Source of the DNA: Bacteroidia bacterium
GTDB taxonomy: Bacteria > Bacteroidota > Bacteroidia > SpSt-205
NCBI GenBank assembly: GCA_026413325.1
Contig: JANZYW010000014.1
Location: 1-38,089, forward strand
Direction of reading: 5' to 3'
DNA length: 38,089 nt
The notes under the pieces were generated by a model. That model searched no databases. It was not told where the DNA came from and worked only from the letters and a program-made list of their open reading frames with translations. Within the stretch, counting starts at the first letter, position 1; each line of letters opens with the position of its first letter. Positions 36,596 through 38,089 of this stretch are shown in pieces. A program made the position numbers and the translations under genes.

Positions 36596-38089
36596 GTGCC
36601 TACAGCCCTTCGAATCGTAGCATTTGGAAAAACTGCACAGAATCGTCTTTTTCTGGCTCTTTTAGCCCTCTTCCTCTTTAATTTCTTCAATGTTTTTTCA
36701 CTCACTCTCCTCATACCTTTCTTAGAAATCCTTTTCTCTCAGGAAGCCCCTCCCGCTGCTTATCCGACGACCCTGTCGATCGAAAGCTGGAAAAAATACC
36801 TTTTTTACCGCTTATATCTCTTCCGAACCACGCAAGGAGCCCTTGAAGCTTTGTTTTATTTCAGTGTAGCTATCGCTGCTGCTATCTTGCTAAAGAACGC
36901 TTTTCGATACTGGGGGGCTTGGCATATGGCGGCTTATGAGAACACACTCATTCAAAATCTTCGGAATCGGCTTTTCAGTCATCTTACACAGCTGCCATTG
37001 GGGTTCTTCATTCGGACACGAAAGGGGCGGCTCCTCAATCTTGCCACTCAAGATGTGCAGATCGTCCAGGAAGCGACTATAGGTACCATTTACAACCTCC
37101 TCAACGATCCTCTTACCATGCTTTTCTATCTCAGCGCGATGCTGATCCTCTCCTGGAAACTCACCTTAGTTTCGCTTCTTGTTCTCCCCCTGACAGGATG
37201 GATGATCAGTCGATTGGCAAAGACACTTCGCAGGCGAGCCCATCAAGGCCAAAGACGAATGGATCAAGTCTTAGGTATCCTCGATGAGTTTTTATCTGGG
37301 GTTCGAACTGTAAAAGCATTTGGAGCCGAGGAGAAGGAGCGGGAGCGATTCCTGCGGGCAAATGCAGAATATACAAGCTTCATGATAGCCTTACGCCGAC
37401 GGATGGAGTTAGCCTCTCCCCTCACCGAGGTGCTCAGTGTGATCGTCGTACTGGGGCTGCTATACTACGGAACCTTTTCAGTGCTCCAACGGGAACTAAA
37501 AGCCTCAGAGTTTATCACATTCATCGCCATTTTTGGACAGTTTTTGAGTCCAATGAAAACCTTTAACCAGGCGGTCTCCCGTCTGCAAAAGGCTATCGTA
37601 TCTTTTCGACGTATAGAATCCCTTCTAAGACAGCCGATCTCGGAGGAATACCACCCCCTCTTACCTTCCATCTCTAAAATTCAAGAAAGTATTCGGGCGA
37701 TAAATGTGCACTTCCAATACGGCGAAAAGGAGGTACTAAAGGGAATCTCTCTTACTATTCCAGTCGGAGCTCGGATAGCCCTGGTAGGACCCTCCGGAAG
37801 TGGAAAAACCACTCTAACAGACCTATTGTGTGGCTTTTATCGTCCTACCGCTGGAGAAATCTGGATAGACGATCGCCGTCTTCAGGATATCAACCCCTTC
37901 AGCTATAGAAAACTCTTAGGAATCGTCCCTCAAGACGGTATGCTATTCCATGCTACTCTTCTGGAAAATATCATCTATGGCACAGAAGGCCCCCCAGATG
38001 AAGAAAGAGTGTGGTGGGCTTTAGAGATGGCACAAGCGAAAGCTTTCGTAAAGGAACTGCCAGAAGGGCTCCAAACCATCGTAGGAGCT
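36596..38089 (+). CDS. MsbA-like ABC transporter, fused permease/ATPase (3' truncated by window)
   Basis: GTG start after in-frame TGA at 36590-36592; translation MPTALRIVAFGKTAQNRLFLALLALFLFNFFNVFSLTLLIPFLEILF...INVHFQYGEKEVLKGISLTIPVGARIALVGPSGSGKTTLTDLLCGFYRP...VPQDGMLFHATLLENIIYG. Absent from the ORF track because it lacks an ATG near the start and a stop. Confidence 0.92.
   Translation, partial: MPTALRIVAFGKTAQNRLFLALLALFLFNFFNVFSLTLLIPFLEILFSQEAPPAAYPTTLSIESWKKYLFYRLYLFRTTQGALEALFYFSVAIAAAILLKNAFRYWGAWHMAAYENTLIQNLRNRLFSHLTQLPLGFFIRTRKGRLLNLATQDVQIVQEATIGTIYNLLNDPLTMLFYLSAMLILSWKLTLVSLLVLPLTGWMISRLAKTLRRRAHQGQRRMDQVLGILDEFLSGVRTVKAFGAEEKERERFLRANAEYTSFMIALRRRMELASPLTEVLSVIVVLGLLYYGTFSVLQRELKASEFITFIAIFGQFLSPMKTFNQAVSRLQKAIVSFRRIESLLRQPISEEYHPLLPSISKIQESIRAINVHFQYGEKEVLKGISLTIPVGARIALVGPSGSGKTTLTDLLCGFYRPTAGEIWIDDRRLQDINPFSYRKLLGIVPQDGMLFHATLLENIIYGTEGPPDEERVWWALEMAQAKAFVKELPEGLQTIVGA

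Noticed and set aside
1-38089. CRISPR arrays, prophage, transposases, toxin-antitoxin modules
   Set aside because: No regularly spaced repeats, integrase/transposase motifs or TA-like small gene pairs were seen in the ORF translations.

Overview
Compact accessory-poor chromosomal segment of a Bacteroidota bacterium. Markers are a PorT-like gene next to ubiE, a T9SS-type C-terminus, a PorE-like OmpA protein, an Hc1-type histone-like protein and Bacteroidota -7 boxes. About 29 protein genes are supported, mostly metabolism and envelope: fabH, rpiB, M28 peptidase, gamma-CA-like, porT-like, ubiE, panB, aroC, beta-helix lipoprotein, DUF4197, nifU-like, mrp, msrA, purE, acylphosphatase, thiolase, AlbA_2 protein, fabG, flippase, mpl, rfbD-like, RecB/AddA-like helicase, kup, acyl-CoA dehydrogenase, DUF4397 protein, pyrD, thioredoxin-like, GT-C-like membrane protein, EEP phosphatase and an ABC exporter cut by the window end. 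There are two minus-strand tRNAs, Glu-UUC and Arg-CCG. No CRISPR array, phage or intact IS was seen. Most notable observations: (1) ten genes carry the motif TAnnTTTG exactly 4 nt before an ATG/GTG start, implying leaderless transcription as a common gene architecture here; (2) a GT-C-like membrane protein is split at a T7 tract that matches a -1 slippery heptamer (T TTT TTG), and the other frame restores a continuous protein; (3) an ~850-bp stretch (35602-36453) lacks a convincing gene and contains a diverged repeat with synonymous-looking differences; (4) an AddA/RecB-like helicase has all helicase motifs but no nuclease domain. All calls come from reading the sequence and ORF translations; no database searches were run.
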